Part shown: piece after piece, positions 45,591 to 57,862 of the stretch
Layout: each line of letters opens with the position of its first letter
Position numbering within the stretch: the stretch's first letter is position 1
Source of the DNA: Drechmeria coniospora
Taxonomy: Eukaryota > Ascomycota > Sordariomycetes > Hypocreales > Ophiocordycipitaceae
Length of the DNA: 64,000 bases
Assembly (NCBI RefSeq): GCF_001625195.1
Contig: NC_054390.1
Coordinates: 10,017,222 to 10,081,221, forward strand
Reading direction: 5' to 3'
Made by a program: the position numbers and the translations under genes
Notes under the pieces: generated by a model
Database searches by the model: none
The model's input: only the letters and a program-made list of their open reading frames with translations
Told to the model about the DNA's origin: nothing

Positions 45591-46640
45591 CTATGCGTTC
45601 TCCCTCTCTGTATTTACCCGATAAATGGATAGATTTTGTACCGGTTGCGCTGCGGGCCGCATTTTGCAGTCTTTAATAAAGTGCTGCTTGGATCCGCAGC
45701 GTAAACAAGCGCCCTCCTCCTTGCGCGCGTTAATTGTACTGCGGGGGACCCAAGTTGCACGCTGGCTTGACGACTGCCCTGGGCTGGTCCTTGTTCCTTG
45801 GGTTACTGGGCGACGGCGCCCTACAGTTGCTGCATTGATGCCCGTCATCCGTGCGTTACCGTCCTCGTCCGTTATGGGTTTTGTCGGGGCTGTTGCGCGG
45901 CCGTAGCGGTTCCGGTATTTCTCCTCCAAGCGGTACGATTCAATATCTACCGCAATGCTACGGTAAATATTAACGGCCGCCTCGTAACTGTCTCGTAGGA
46001 TATTGCGCCCAATACTGCTATCCCGCATGGTCTTATTAAGCGCGCGACGCAGCTTGACGAGTTTAATTTCGTCGGGCCAATTTATTCCCCTAGCCAACGC
46101 CAGCTTTTGTTCGAAGCGCACGTAGAATAAGGTAAATGCCTTATTGCTTGCTTGCTCTAGTTGTTCGAGCTCGGTCTGCGCTATCTCCATCCGATGAGGG
46201 TCGGCGAAAACGGATTCGAGGTAAGCCAAGAATTGTAACGGGTTGTACTGGTACGACGGCCCTGCTTCGAAGAAGGCTGTAACGCGGGACTGAATCTTGG
46301 GCGCTAAGCACTGCCAGACGAACATCCACTGGTCCTTGTCGGTACCGATAAACTCGCGGTCGGTAACTAGCTTGTGGGCCATAAGTATCTTCCAGGCTGT
46401 AAATGTGGTCTTATCTCCATCGTATGGTGCCCCTGTTGGTATTGGTTTACGTCGGACTTGGGGAAGTATTGCTGGGCCATTGACAGTTGAGGGGGTCCGT
46501 ACCGATCCCGACGTGGTACCGGGCTGCGCCTCCCGGGACGCTTAGTGCTGCATTACCGTAGCGATTTGCTGGCGTAACTGCTGGATTTCTGTAAACCAGT
46601 CGGGTGGTGGTTGGCTAGCGGTAGCATTTTGTTCGCTAGG
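45591..46640 (-). pseudogene. Gag of element A with CCHC zinc knuckle
   Basis: Open from 46382 to 45591 (263 codons), with the same frame extending upstream to about 46640 through one TAG. Capsid-type sequence (YNPLQFLAYLESVFADPHR, FYVRFEQKLALARG) is followed by an intact nucleocapsid knuckle, CLRCGSKQHFIKDC (C-x2-C-x4-H-x4-C). Best-preserved gag in the window. Confidence 0.82.
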
Positions 46641-46709
46641 TAGTGCGTTGTTGTCCTGTTGATCTATTGTTCAATAGTCTGCGGCCTACTGCTTGCCGTA
46701 ACGAAGGGA

Positions 46710-46720
46710 GGTTTCTTAAA
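46710..46720 (-). other. Self-priming site of element A
   Basis: Just inside the 5' LTR (minus sense) TTAAGAAACCT is the exact reverse complement of AGGTTTCTTAA within the LTR (46770-46780), 60 nt before the LTR end. This is the arrangement of Tf1/sushi elements, where the RNA 5' end folds back as primer. Confidence 0.65.
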
Positions 46721-46921
46721 TGTTATGGAGTCACTAGTACTACCAGTATCTAGTGGTCGGAAATAGTTGTTAAGAAACCTACGGAACACTAACTTAAGGT
46801 ACGAGGCATTGGAGTACTTATACTCCAATGCCTGCTTAGTCATAGGATACGAGTTACGTGCGGTAGCGCGTGGCTCTATCCTAGGACATAGCTCTATTAG
46901 GCAAAGCCTAATATCATAACA
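46721..46921 (-). repeat. 5' LTR of element A (201 bp)
   Basis: Identical to the 39937-40137 LTR except two transitions at its right end (on the plus strand, ATCATAACA here versus ATTATAATA). Confidence 0.93.
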
Positions 46922-47037
46922 TATTTAGATAATATCCTAATTTATACCTCCGGATCGAAGGCCAACTACCTTACTAAGGTTAAGGAAATCCTTAAGCAGC
47001 TCTAGATAGCCGGCCTATACCTAGATCTCGATAAGTA
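46922..47037 (+). pseudogene. Element C, segment 2: reverse transcriptase after the active site
   Basis: Continues directly from 39936: AGATAATATCC encodes the position of the RT active site (DNIL as in B), then TSGSKA and LYLDLDK. It ends at AAGTA (47033-47037), where element B is inserted. Confidence 0.85.
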
Positions 47038-47209
47038 TATTATGGTATCGGGCTTAGCCCGATATAGGAGAACGGAGGGAACCAAGGGACCCACTAGGAG
47101 GAACGCATACAACTAAAAGCCCTAGTTGCTAAGTAGTTTTCCTATTCTTTAAGTCTTTTAATAAATATTATTAAGAGTCCTAGAGCAGTCGCCTAGCGAC
47201 TCCGTAACA
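47038..47209 (+). repeat. 5' LTR of element B (172 bp)
   Basis: TATTATGGTATCGGGC .. CTCCGTAACA; the first TG has become TA. Contains the palindrome ATCGGGCTTAGCCCGAT (8-bp arms). Confidence 0.93.
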
Positions 47210-47210
47210 T

Positions 47211-47221
47211 TTAAAAGACTT
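47211..47221 (+). other. Self-priming site of element B
   Basis: TTAAAAGACTT is the exact reverse complement of AAGTCTTTTAA at 47151-47161 in the LTR, 59 nt before the LTR end; same geometry as in A with unrelated sequence. Confidence 0.65.
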
Positions 47222-47270
47222 TACTTATACCGGTTAGGAGGAAGGAAAAGCCTAACTATCGTAAGTCAAA

Positions 47271-48540
47271 ATGGATAAGGGAAAACCCAAAGAAATTAAC
47301 CTCCAGTAAGTTATGGAGGACTTTATGGCAAAAGTCCATACGGAGTTTGGCCGAATGTACGCCTAAATGGAAACGTACTCTATCTAAATCTTAGCTCTAC
47401 AGAAGAATGGGCAGCAACAGGCACAGCAGGACCCAGGGCACTTGTCGGCCCAGCCAATAGATACCTTAATAATCGACCCCTAGCAGGAACGGACCGGGAA
47501 CGAGTCGGGCATACTACGGGCCCGTATTAAACGCAAACCGATTCCGGTCGGGGACCCGTACGACGGCAACAAGGGCACCTTTGCAGCCTGGAAGTTCTGC
47601 ATAGACCGTAAGCTTCGGGTGGATAGGGACTTCATTGGGTCCGCCTAGGACTAATGGATCTTCGTTTAGCAAAACCTCTTGGCCAAAGTCCAGCAACAAG
47701 TTATAACGTACTTCGAGGAAGGCTCCCGCATCGGTTACGACCCGTTCCAATTTCTAACGTACCTCGAATCGGCTTACAGCAACCCCTACCGCTAGCGACT
47801 AGCGGTTGTCGAACTAAAGGATATTAGGCAAGGGACGTTAAAGTTATTCCTAGCGTTCCTTATACGCTTTAAAGAAAAGCTTATACTAGCAGGAGGGATG
47901 CATTGGCCTAGCGAGGTAAAACTTATAAAGCTCCGTATTGGGCTAACTAAGAGAATAAGGGACTATATCCTCTAGCGGGGGACTACAATGGATAACTATA
48001 ACGAGGCGGTCGATATATATAAACGAATTGCATCCGAAATGGAATCGCAATATATAGAGGATAAAATTAGGGACCGGAGCGGGCCCGGCCAGGGGACGGC
48101 CAGAGCGACCCCCCGACCCAATAAGGACGGCGATACCCTAATATTAGGGGTTAATACGGCGGGCTCTAGGGCTACGGCCGGGCCCAAAGCGGCTATAACT
48201 AGACCGATAACAAAAACAAACCGGGGCCAAGGCGGGCCCCAACAGCAGGCGAAATAGGTTATACGGGAAGAGAGAGACAGGCATAGGGCGGCCGGTATAT
48301 ATATCCGCTGCAGGGAGGGAGGCCACTATATCCAACAATACCTATAACGAGCCGTAATCCTATATACCCTAGGGATAAGTATTTAGGCCGCTTAGGGAGA
48401 AGAATAGGTTTATAAGGAATTAAAGACCAAGGAAAAGGAGGGAAATAAGGCGCCTTTAAGCTAAGTCTCGCATAAAGGTATAAAGGGTTTACAGGCAAGC
48501 GGACTATAAGGAACCAGGGGAATTAGGAGACCGAGTTTAA
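47271..48540 (+). pseudogene. Gag of element B
   Basis: ATG 47271 (MDKGKPKEINLQ) opens one frame through about 48540 with roughly a dozen TAG stops. Capsid-like block FQFLTYLESAYSNPYR aligns with the A gag. The zinc knuckle near 48300 has lost its last Cys (to Tyr). The open stretch 47988-48257 is part of this frame. Confidence 0.8.
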
Positions 48541-48599
48541 AAAGATTATACTAAGGATGGATAGACTACTCTTTCTTATTGCTATACTTATAAATTCTA

Positions 48600-51500
48600 T
48601 AAGATTCCTTAATGTTTAAATCGATAGCGGCTGTAACTGCTATAGGGCTATTAGCGAAAGGATAGCCTAATGCCTGCAACTTAAGCTTATCCCTCTTCCA
48701 ACAAAATGGCTACTCCAAACGGCTGTTATAACTTCTCGGCGGAATATAGGCAATACCCTTACCTACCCTACAATAACCAATATAGTCCGTACGACAATCG
48801 ATATAGATAGCTAGGAGAGCCTAGTACTCCTATACGTTATCCTAGGCCTAAGTTAAGACGCTATACTGGGTCTACTATAGATAGAATACCAACGGGTTAC
48901 CCTAAATGCAACAGATCGGACCCTTATAATTAGGGCAGTAGGTAACTAAATCGTATAAGCAAACGATATCCACCCTCCCAACGGGTCCCAGGAGGTATAC
49001 CTTACGCTAGTATAAACCTTTTTACGGAAACAACAGGGAGTACTAGTAGTAATAAGCTTGCAAGAAATAGCAACAAAACTACAAGAAACAGCGCTATAAG
49101 CACCCGGAAGTATAAATATAATAGCAATAGCCCTACCTACTCTCCCGGTAGCCCTCTAGGACTATACTAATCTCTTCGATAAGGAACAGGCCTTAGGCCT
49201 ACCACTACACTAGGGTTCCCAGGACTACTACATCCGACTACAACAAAACAACAAGGGAGAAATACTATAGCTACCCTAGGGCCTACTGTACAATTTACTA
49301 CAAGACTAACTACTTAAAGTCCGTAAATAAATTACAAACCTACTAAATAAGGGATAGATATAGGTAAGTTCGTTAGCAGCAGTAGTACTAATACTACTTA
49401 CCAAGAAAGAAAACGGAGGATAGAGGCTATATATAGACTACCGGGCCCTAAATAAGATTATACAACAGGATTGCTACTTATTCCCGCTAGTTAAAGAAAC
49501 GCTACGCTTGCTCTTAGGGGTACGCTAGTTTACTAAACTAAACGTACGAGCAGTATTCCATAAGTTATATATAGCGCCAGGAGACAAACCGCTTACGGTA
49601 TTCCGTATACAATTTAGTCTATTCGAATAGTTAGTCTACCCCTTCGGTCTAGCCGGAGCACTAGCTTTATTCCAAAGATATATTAATAGGGTATTATAGG
49701 ATAAATTAGGGGAGTAGGTTACAGCCTATCTAGACAATATCCTAATCTATACCTCCGGATCGAAGGCCGACTACCTTACTAAGGTTAGGGAAATCCTTAA
49801 GCGGCTCCGGGCAGCCGGTCTATACCTAGATCTCGATAAGTATGCATTCACAACAACAGAAGTTAAATACCTTGGGTTTATTATCCAAGTAGGCGTTAAG
49901 GTTAGGCCCGACCTAGCGAAAATCGCTGCAATTTAAGAATAGCAACTACCTACTAAGGTAAGGGGGATTAGGAGCTTCCTAGGTTTTGCGAACTTCTACC
50001 GTAAATTTATTCCCAATTTTACAAGCCTTACGGAACTACTTACAGCCCTTACAGGGAGGGGTATACTATTTCGCTAGGGACCCGAAGAAGACGTAGCCTT
50101 CTAATCCCTTAAGCGGGCCTTTTCGTTATACCCAATCCTAGTACAATAGGACCTAGATAGGAAGACTCTTATTAAGACCAATTGCTTAAGTAAGGCACTA
50201 GGCGGATGCCTCTTGCAAATCGATAGCAAGGGGGTCCTACGACCAGTAGCCTACCACTTAGCCAAACTTACCCTAGCAGAAAGGAATTATATAATCTACG
50301 ATAAGGAACTCCTAGCAGTTATTAGCTGCCTTAAGGCGTAGTCGGTAGAACTATAAGGCGTTACGGAACTATTTACTATTCTAACGGACTATAAGAACCT
50401 TAAATACTTTACCAAACCGCGGGAGATATTGGAACGATAGGTACGGTAGGCGGAAGTCCTTGCAAACTTTAATTACTCGCTATAGTACAGACTAGGCTTA
50501 TAAGTATAACGGCCGGATGCGCTCTTGCGTTAGGAACAGGACGAGGAGGACGCACTACGCCTAGGACAAATACTTCGGCCGGTATTAATCTCTATACTGC
50601 AGGAGGCGCCCAAAGGCCAACCCGCGCAAGAAGGTCCCAACGCCTAGGACATCCAGGATACAGCAATTACAAATACGGGAATAAATCGGGCGAATATAGG
50701 GATAGACCGGGCCCGGGCCGGCTGCAAAGTACCAAGCGCCTAAGATATAATAGCTACAAATACGGGGGCGGACCGGGCCCGTCTAGAGACGGAAGGGGGA
50801 TAAGGAGCTATTAACATATCCTAACTACTCCCAGCAGTACAGGAACAGACAGGGAAGGAGATACTATTTTTACAGAATACGCTAGCCGGCCGACTGCTCT
50901 TCCCAGAACCCTACCTATAGGAATTATAGGACCAGGCGTTACAAAACAATACAATATACAAAGCCCGATAACAAGCAGTTGCAACAGGCGCACGGAAATT
51001 CCTAGCAGAAGCAAAGACAAAAGAACAAACGGCTAATTGTACTATTAGTACCTATAGCGCAATATACTATAGGGGACGCCTATAGTTACTAGCCTAGGAA
51101 CTACTAATAACGCAAATAATACAACAGGTATACGAATTACCTATATCGGGCCACTCGAATCGAAACGGAATATTCCGGGCACTTTAGCAAGACTTCTACT
51201 AGAATAGTATATTACAGAACGTAGTACGGTATATTCGGAATTACTACTACTACCGGAGCTGCAAGAGCCGTCTATAGAGATAGGGACTCCTATAACCAAT
51301 CCCCCCGCCAGACCGTTATTAGAAGTAGATATCGATCGACTTTATAACCGACCTACCAGTACAGAACGATAAGGACCCCCAATTCTTAATAGTTATTACA
51401 AACCGCCTCTCTAAATTCATTTAACTAGAGGCAATAACTACAATAAGTACAAAGGCTTATGCAGAACGGTTTAAGACCTATTGGTAGCAATTTAGGGGTT

Positions 51501-52420
51501 TTCCTACCTAAATTATAACGGATTAGGGATTAGACTAGCTTAGTAAGTTCTGGATATCCCTATACTCCCTTATTGGTACGGAATAACTCTTATTAACGTT
51601 ATACTACCCCTAGACGGATAGGGGCACTAAGAGGGCAAATCAGGAAATTTAAGCCACCCTTCGGATCCTAATCTCGTTTAAGCAATTCGACTGGCCGGCC
51701 CACCTAGCCGCCTACCAGCTTACCCTAAACAATAGGGAGTCTTTAGTTACAGGAGTTAGCCCAAACAAGCTATTATTGGGCTACGAAATCGGTACAATAC
51801 CTAGGGTAGAGGACGACTAAGCAAGCATAACAATACCAAAAGGGAGGGCTATTGCTTTCCTATAACACCTAAGGGAAGGAACAGAAATTACATAAGCGGC
51901 TATTACCTTTATACAACAACGCTTACACAAGTCGGTAGTAGCTTTAGGTCGCCCAGTAGAGAAGTTCTAAGTAGGTAATCAGGTCTAGCTTAGCCTTAGA
52001 TATATTAAAACCAACAGGCCATACAGAAAGCTAGACTAGGTAGCTTCTAAGTTTACGGTACTAGTAGTACTAATACTACTTACAGTAATACTAGATATTC
52101 CTTAGGGCTTACACCCTACCTTCTATATAGACCTTATCGAAAGGGCAGTAAACGACCCCTTGCCCAGTTAGGTAGTACGGGATTCGGAGCTAGGCCTACT
52201 GCTAGTCCAAGACGAGGACGGTACCTTGCAAGAGGAATACTAGGTCGAACGCATCCTTGCAACAAGGGGGGCCTAAGGCTAAAGGGGATAACGCAATGCC
52301 CTTATAAAATAGCTAGGTTACAAACAACCAACCTAGGAACCGATAGAGGCTCTAGTACAAACGGAAGCCCTAGAGGAATTTATATAGCAATAGGGAGATC
52401 CCTATACAAACGGCAGAGCG
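48600..52420 (+). pseudogene. Pol of element B: RT, RNase H, integrase, chromodomain
   Basis: A single frame with dozens of in-frame stops, overwhelmingly TAG, and no evident frameshift from RT onward. RT: RLYIDYRALNK near 49430 and AYLDNIL near 49725 (second Asp altered to Asn). RNase H: ERNYIIYDKELLAVISC near 50280-50330. Integrase: DFITDLPVQNDKDPQ near 51340, ITD..LD near 51520, TDRGTKRANQE near 51620. Chromodomain: VERILATRGA .. NALIK .. EPIEALVQTEAL, 52232-52380. Offset -1 from gag, as in A. Confidence 0.8.
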
Positions 52421-52689
52421 CGGGTAAGCCGCAAAACGAAACGTAAAATTTCGACTATACCGAAGGAAAAAACCGGCCCTAGAGCGCCCCCAATAAGGGC
52501 CCGACCCAATACTACTACTACGGATATACGCTAGCCGTACTACTTAGACTTATCGGTCTCCGTATCCTCCTTGCTCTTGTCCTCCTTGGTATCCTCCTTG
52601 GGGAGGGTCTTAAAACTATCCGTTGCGGTACTTAGGCGGGGGCGGGACGTTATTAAGGGGGGCGGGGGCGGGGGTATAAAACGGAGGCG

Positions 52690-53643
52690 CTAGGCGACTT
52701 AGGCAATGTAAGGGGCGGAGGCAACAGGGCGGTACAATAGAGTTGCGTTGTCTATGCAGGACGGGCGCGACCTGCTACTATTGCGGGCGATGCAGGGAGT
52801 AGAGGGGGCAGGATAGCGCGACGAGGGGGAACTATCCGCGCGAGACTCGCGCGACTTACAGATATTGCAGCGCATCTTGGCCAAGGTAGCTACTAACTCG
52901 GCGCTAACGCTCTCCTGCGCCTGCTAACGGCGGGCGAGACCGCGCACGTTACTCTGGATGCCCGTTAGGGCCCGGGCCACGCCCTAAGCAAATACGCCGA
53001 GCTGCGCGCTCGGTACGCTACCGGAACGGCCACTAGCCCGAGTCGGGGTTAAGGCGTTAGCGGCGAGGACGAGGGCGCGGTTCGGGTTGTCGTCGTCGGC
53101 AGCGGCGGGGGGGGAGACAACACCCGGTACGGGGGCGAGGGTGTAGGCAGGGCGTACGGGGGCGGGCTCTATCTCGGCTAGGGCCAGGGTGCGAGCCCAA
53201 ACCCGGCCTAGGGCTAGAAATTCGGGCGAGAGGACGGCGCGAGCGCCCGGTACGGTTCCAACCTTAGGGCGGGCCTCAACCAGGATGTAGACGTTGCGCT
53301 AGGCGTAAGTACAAAGGTCGCGCAGGGCGCAATACAGCTAAGGGCGCGCGGCGAATAAATGCAGTACCTAGACGCATTTAGCATACGCGCGCGCGTACGC
53401 ACGGCAACTAGCACTACAGCCCGGTACGCAGTCGTTGCGGCCGCTGGTAATAAGGCGATTGACGCAAGGGAGGCACATCCCGCGCACCTCCTCCGGAGGT
53501 GCGAACTCCTCGTCGGAGGAATTACCCTCCACTAAGTATTCGCCCAGGGCGCGGCGATAGTCCGACTTGTCGGCATAATAGCCGTAATGCGGGCCCGAAC
53601 CGTATCCGGGGGGGGGGGGGGGAGTACCTGCGGCGGTAGACAT
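52690..53643 (-). pseudogene. Cys-rich ORF on the strand opposite gag-pol (element B)
   Basis: ATG 53643 (MSTAAGTPPPPPGYGSG) starts a frame open to 53368 and continuing in the same frame through TAG stops to about 52690, including an open block at 52884-52699. It shares with the A ORF the Pro-rich start, NSSDEEF acidic motif and CLPC cluster (C-x2-C-x11-C-x3-C-x3-C-x9-C). Conservation between two diverged elements indicates past protein-level selection. Function unknown. Confidence 0.68.
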
Positions 53644-54307
53644 AATAGCAGCAGTAGCGGCAACGGAAAGGTAAACAAATCCTCCACAAGGGAGGAGCAA
53701 TAGCAGCAAGAGTAGGATTAACAGTTCTTATTATTACCAGCTTATTAGCTAACGGCCCGAAGGACATACGGAACGGCCCCGACGAGGAAGCAGCAACCCA
53801 CCTTACGGGGGAGGAACGACAGCAATAGAGGAGCAAGTACAACAGGAGGCAGCAAAAGAGTTAACAACAAATCGTACGGCAAGAAGCTAGAAAACGGGTA
53901 GGTACAATAGTTAAAGGAAAGAGGAACAACAAAGTACAATAGGAAGGGAACGGAGAGGGCAATATAGAGAGAGTAGCAAGGGGGAAAAGTAGGGTAACGC
54001 CAGGCGCCTTAGGCACCCGGGGAACACCCAAGGAGGGGACGAAGCGGGGTGGAGTTAGTTGCCTTAGGCACCCGGTAAACACCCAAGGAGGGGCTAAGGC
54101 GGGGTGGAGTTAGTCGCTCCGGGCAACCAGTAAGCTCCCGACAGGGGATAACGCGGGGAGGAGGCCGCGCGCACTCAGTACCCAATGAATACCCGAAAAA
54201 AAAAAAAAATTTAGGGGGAGCTACAGATTGGGAGGCCAGCCTAGGGAAGGGTAGGTTGGCTACGGCTACAGCTAGACTTTACTTCGAACGGGTAGAGCGA
54301 GACGGTA

Positions 54308-54479
54308 TATTATGGTATCGGGCTTAGCCCGATATAGGAGAACGGAGGGAACCAAGGGACCCACTAGGAGGAACGCATACAACTAGAAGCCCTAGTTGCC
54401 AAGTAGTTTTCCTATCCTTCAAGTCTTTTAATAAATATCATTGAGAGTCCTAGAGCAGTCGCCTAGCGACTCCGTAACA
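54308..54479 (+). repeat. 3' LTR of element B (172 bp)
   Basis: Matches 47038-47209 with about seven transitions and no indels. Confidence 0.93.
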
Positions 54480-56937
54480 AAGTATATATTTATAATAACA
54501 GAAGTTAAATACCTTAGGTTTATTATCTAAGCAGGCGTTAAGGTTAGGCCCGACCTAATAAAAATTACTATAATTTAAGAATAGTAACTACCTACTAAGG
54601 TAAGGGGGATCTAAAGCTTCCTAGGTTTTGTAAACTTCTACTATAAATTTATTTCAAATTTTACAAGCCTTACGGAACTACTTACAGCCCTTATAGGGAG
54701 GGGTATACTATTTTGCTAGGAACCTAAAGAAGATATAGCCTTTTAATCCCTTAAGCGTACCTTTTCGTTATACCTAATCCTAATATAATAGGACCTAGAT
54801 AGGAAGACCCTCGTTAAGACCAATTACTTAGGCAAGGCACTAAGCGGATACCTCTTGCAAATTAATAGTAAGGGGGTCCTATAACTAATAGCCTACTACT
54901 TAGCTAAACTTATACTAATAGAAAGGAATTATACAATTTACAATAAGGAACTTCTAGTAGTTATTAGCTATCTTAAGGTATAGTTAGTAGACCTATAAAG
55001 TATTATAGAACTATTTACTATTTTAACGGACTATAAGAACCTTAAATACTTTACTAAACTACAGGAGATATTAGAATAATAGGTATAGTAGGCAGAAGCC
55101 CTTACAAACTTTAATTACTTACTATAGTACAGACCGGGCTTATAAGTACAACGGCCGGATATACTCTTATATTAGGAATAGGATAAGGAGGATATACTAT
55201 ACCTAGGATAAATACTTCGGCCGGTATTAATCTCTATATTACAAGAGGCGCCTAGAGGCCAACCCGTACAAGAAGGCCCTAACGCCTAGGATATAGTAAT
55301 TATAAATATAGGGATAGATCGGGCAAATATAGAGACAGACCGGGCCTAGGCCGGCTATAAAATACTAAGCGTTTAAGATATAACGGCTATAAATATAGGG
55401 GTAGACCGGGCCCGTCCAAAGACGGAAGGGGAATAAAGAGCTATTAATATATCCTAACTACTCCTAGTAGTATAGGGATAAATAGGAAAAAAGATATTAT
55501 TTCCATAGGATATACTAGCCGGCCGACTGCTCTTTCCGGAACCCTACCTATAGGAATTATAGGATTAGGCATTACAAAACAATATAATATATAAAGCTTA
55601 ACGATAAGTAGTTGCAATAGGTATACGGAAATTCCTAGTAAAAGTAAAGACAAAAGAACAAAAAGCTAATTATACTATTAGTACCTATAGTACAATATAC
55701 TATAGGGGACGCCTATAGTTACTAGCCTAGGAACTACTAATAACGTAAATAATACAATAGGTATACGAATTACCTATATCGGGCTACCCTAGTCGAAACG
55801 GAATATTCCGGGCACTTTAGCGGGACTTCCACTAAGATAGTATATTATAGGATATAGTACGGTATATTTAGAATTACTACTACTACTAAAGCTATAAAAG
55901 CCATTTATAGAGATAGGGACTCCTATAACTAATCCCCCCGCTAGACCGTTATTGGAAGCAGATATTAATTAACTTTATAACCGACCTACTAGTATAGAAC
56001 GATAAGGACCCCTAATTCTTAATAGTTATTATAGACTGTCTCTCTAAATTTATTTAACTAAAGGCAATAACAATAATAAGTACAAAGGCTTATACGGAAC
56101 GGTTTAAGACCTATTAGTAGCAATTTAGGGGTTTTCCCGCCTAAATTATAACGGATTAGGGATTAGACTAGCTTAGTAAGTCCTAGATATCCCTATACTC
56201 CCTTATTGGTACGGAATAACTCCTATTAATTTTATATTACCCCTAAACGGATAGGGACACTAAGAGGGTAAATTAGGAAATTTAAGCTACCCTACGGATC
56301 CTAATCTTATTTAAGCAATTCGACTAGCCGGCCTACCTAGCTACCTACTAGCTTACCCTAAATAATAGGAAGTCTTTAGTTATAGGAGTTAGCCTAAACA
56401 AGCTATTATTAGGCTACGAAATCGGTATAATACCTAGGATAAAGGACGACTAGGCAAGCGTAATAATACCAAAAGGGAGGGCTATTGCTTTCCTATAATA
56501 CCTAAGGGAAGGAATAGAAATTATATAAGCGGCTATTACCTTTATACAATAACGCTTATATAAGTCGGTAGTAGCTTTAGGCCGCCTAGTAGAAAAGTTC
56601 TAGGTAGGTAATAAGGTCTAGCTTAGCCTTAGATATATTAAAACCAACAGGCTATATAGGAAGCTAGACTAGGTAGCTTTTAAGTTTACGGTACTAGCGG
56701 TACTAATACTACTTACAGTAATACTAGATATTCCTTAGGGCTTATACCCTACCTTCTATATAGACCTTATTAAAAGGGTAGTAAACGACCCCTTACCTAG
56801 TTTGGTAGTATAGGATTTAGAGCCAGGCCTACTATTAGTCTAAGATAAGGATAGTACCTTACAAAAGGAATACTAAGTCGAATGCATTCTTACAATAAGG
56901 GGGGCCTAAGGCTAAGGGGGATAACGTAATACCCTTA
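54480..56937 (+). pseudogene. Element C, segment 3: RT end, RNase H, integrase, chromodomain start
   Basis: Collinear with B from about 49850 to 52310 but with far more CpA-to-TpA changes; few open stretches exceed 60 codons. It ends inside the chromodomain region where the copia LTR of element D begins at 56938. Confidence 0.85.
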
Positions 56938-57850
56938 TGTTAAAATTACTGGTATTTATACTAGTAAGACTACCCAAATAGGATACTATCCTATGTGTTG
57001 CCATTTGCAACACCGGGCAGCAGTACTACTGCTTGCCCATATACTACCACTGTACTGCACGTACAGGTAGTATATCGAGTTGACGAATTGCACTTGCTAT
57101 GCAAATTCTCCTCGCTCCGACTTGGTACAATTGATGGCAGTACTACTGCCCAGCCAATTTACTACTGTCGCACGTTACGTGCAAAGTGGTACTTGGTCGA
57201 CTAAGCAAGATCATTGATCGGGCCGTCAATTAACGCGCTCCCAACTACTACTAGTAGTTGCCCGCCAACAGTACTACTGTTGCGCGGAAGGACCCACCCA
57301 ACTGCAACTAGCAGTTGCTTGCCAGCAGTACTACTACTGGCCCACTCGACTACTGCAGTACTACTGCTGTACTGTCGCGACCGAACCCTAATACTAATCA
57401 ACCCTGCTAGTTGCAACCAACTTGCAGTATGACTCAACCAGAGTATTTAGAGCTGCATTGAATGCAAGCAGATTGTTTGGAGATGCATTGTATGGAATCA
57501 GACAGAATTCCAACACGTGCATATTGCACTGATTGAGGTACTACCTCTTAGGTATAAAATGGTCCTCCCTTTCCTACACTCTTAGATAGTTAGGTACATA
57601 ACGCACGTATGCGCGCAAGCAAGTACAAGAAACACAACAGTCTTTCTTTTCTGAATTGTCCCTTGGTACTACTATTTGACTTATTCAAATCTGTATTCCC
57701 TGCCCAGTTACTAACTGGTGCACTTCCTGCTGTTACTAACAGCCTCGATTGATATCCATTTTGGATAGTCCGTGTAACTGAACTTCCACTGCGCACCCTT
57801 CCTATTTTACCCCTTTATTCCAAGAGGTAATTCCCCTTTTTATTTTAAGA
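56938..57850 (+). repeat. 5' LTR of element D (about 913 bp)
   Basis: Start is exact; the end is inferred from the primer site at 57851. The first ~665 bp align with the 3' LTR copy, differing mainly by C/T and G/A transitions. Rich in AGTACTACT words and small inverted repeats. Confidence 0.75.
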
Positions 57851-57862
57851 GGTTATAAGCCC
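57851..57862 (+). other. Primer-binding site of element D (half-tRNA iMet type)
   Basis: GGTTATAAGCCC is one RIP-type change from GGTTATGAGCCC, complementary to the anticodon arm of initiator tRNA-Met, matching the site at 17976. Confidence 0.55.

Larger units (their letters stand above)
39937..46921 (-). mobile_element. Full-length Ty3/gypsy chromovirus A (6985 bp), TSD TATTT
   Basis: Two 201-bp LTRs, TSD TATTT at 39932-39936 and 46922-46926, inserted into the reverse transcriptase of element C. On the minus strand: LTR, self-priming site, gag with zinc knuckle, protease, RT, RNase H, integrase, chromodomain, purine tract, LTR. A separate Cys-rich ORF lies on the plus strand between the chromodomain and the 3' LTR. 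The two LTRs differ by two C/T transitions, so this is the youngest complete insertion here. Confidence 0.93.
47038..54479 (+). mobile_element. Full-length Ty3/gypsy chromovirus B (7442 bp), TSD AAGTA
   Basis: Two 172-bp family-1 LTRs and TSD AAGTA at 47033-47037 and 54480-54484, inserted into element C. Same layout as A: gag, pol with RT, RNase H, integrase and chromodomain on the element strand, a Cys-rich ORF on the opposite strand, a long A-run near 54190. The LTRs differ by several transitions, and internal stops are denser than in A, so B is older or more strongly mutated. Confidence 0.93.

Noticed and set aside
40585..53643. Stop-codon reassignment (TAG read as Gln) to explain frames with many TAG codons
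   Set aside because: Nearby host genes end normally at TAG or TGA, stops in the elements also include TAA and tryptophan positions, and the changes are those expected from CpA-to-TpA mutation.
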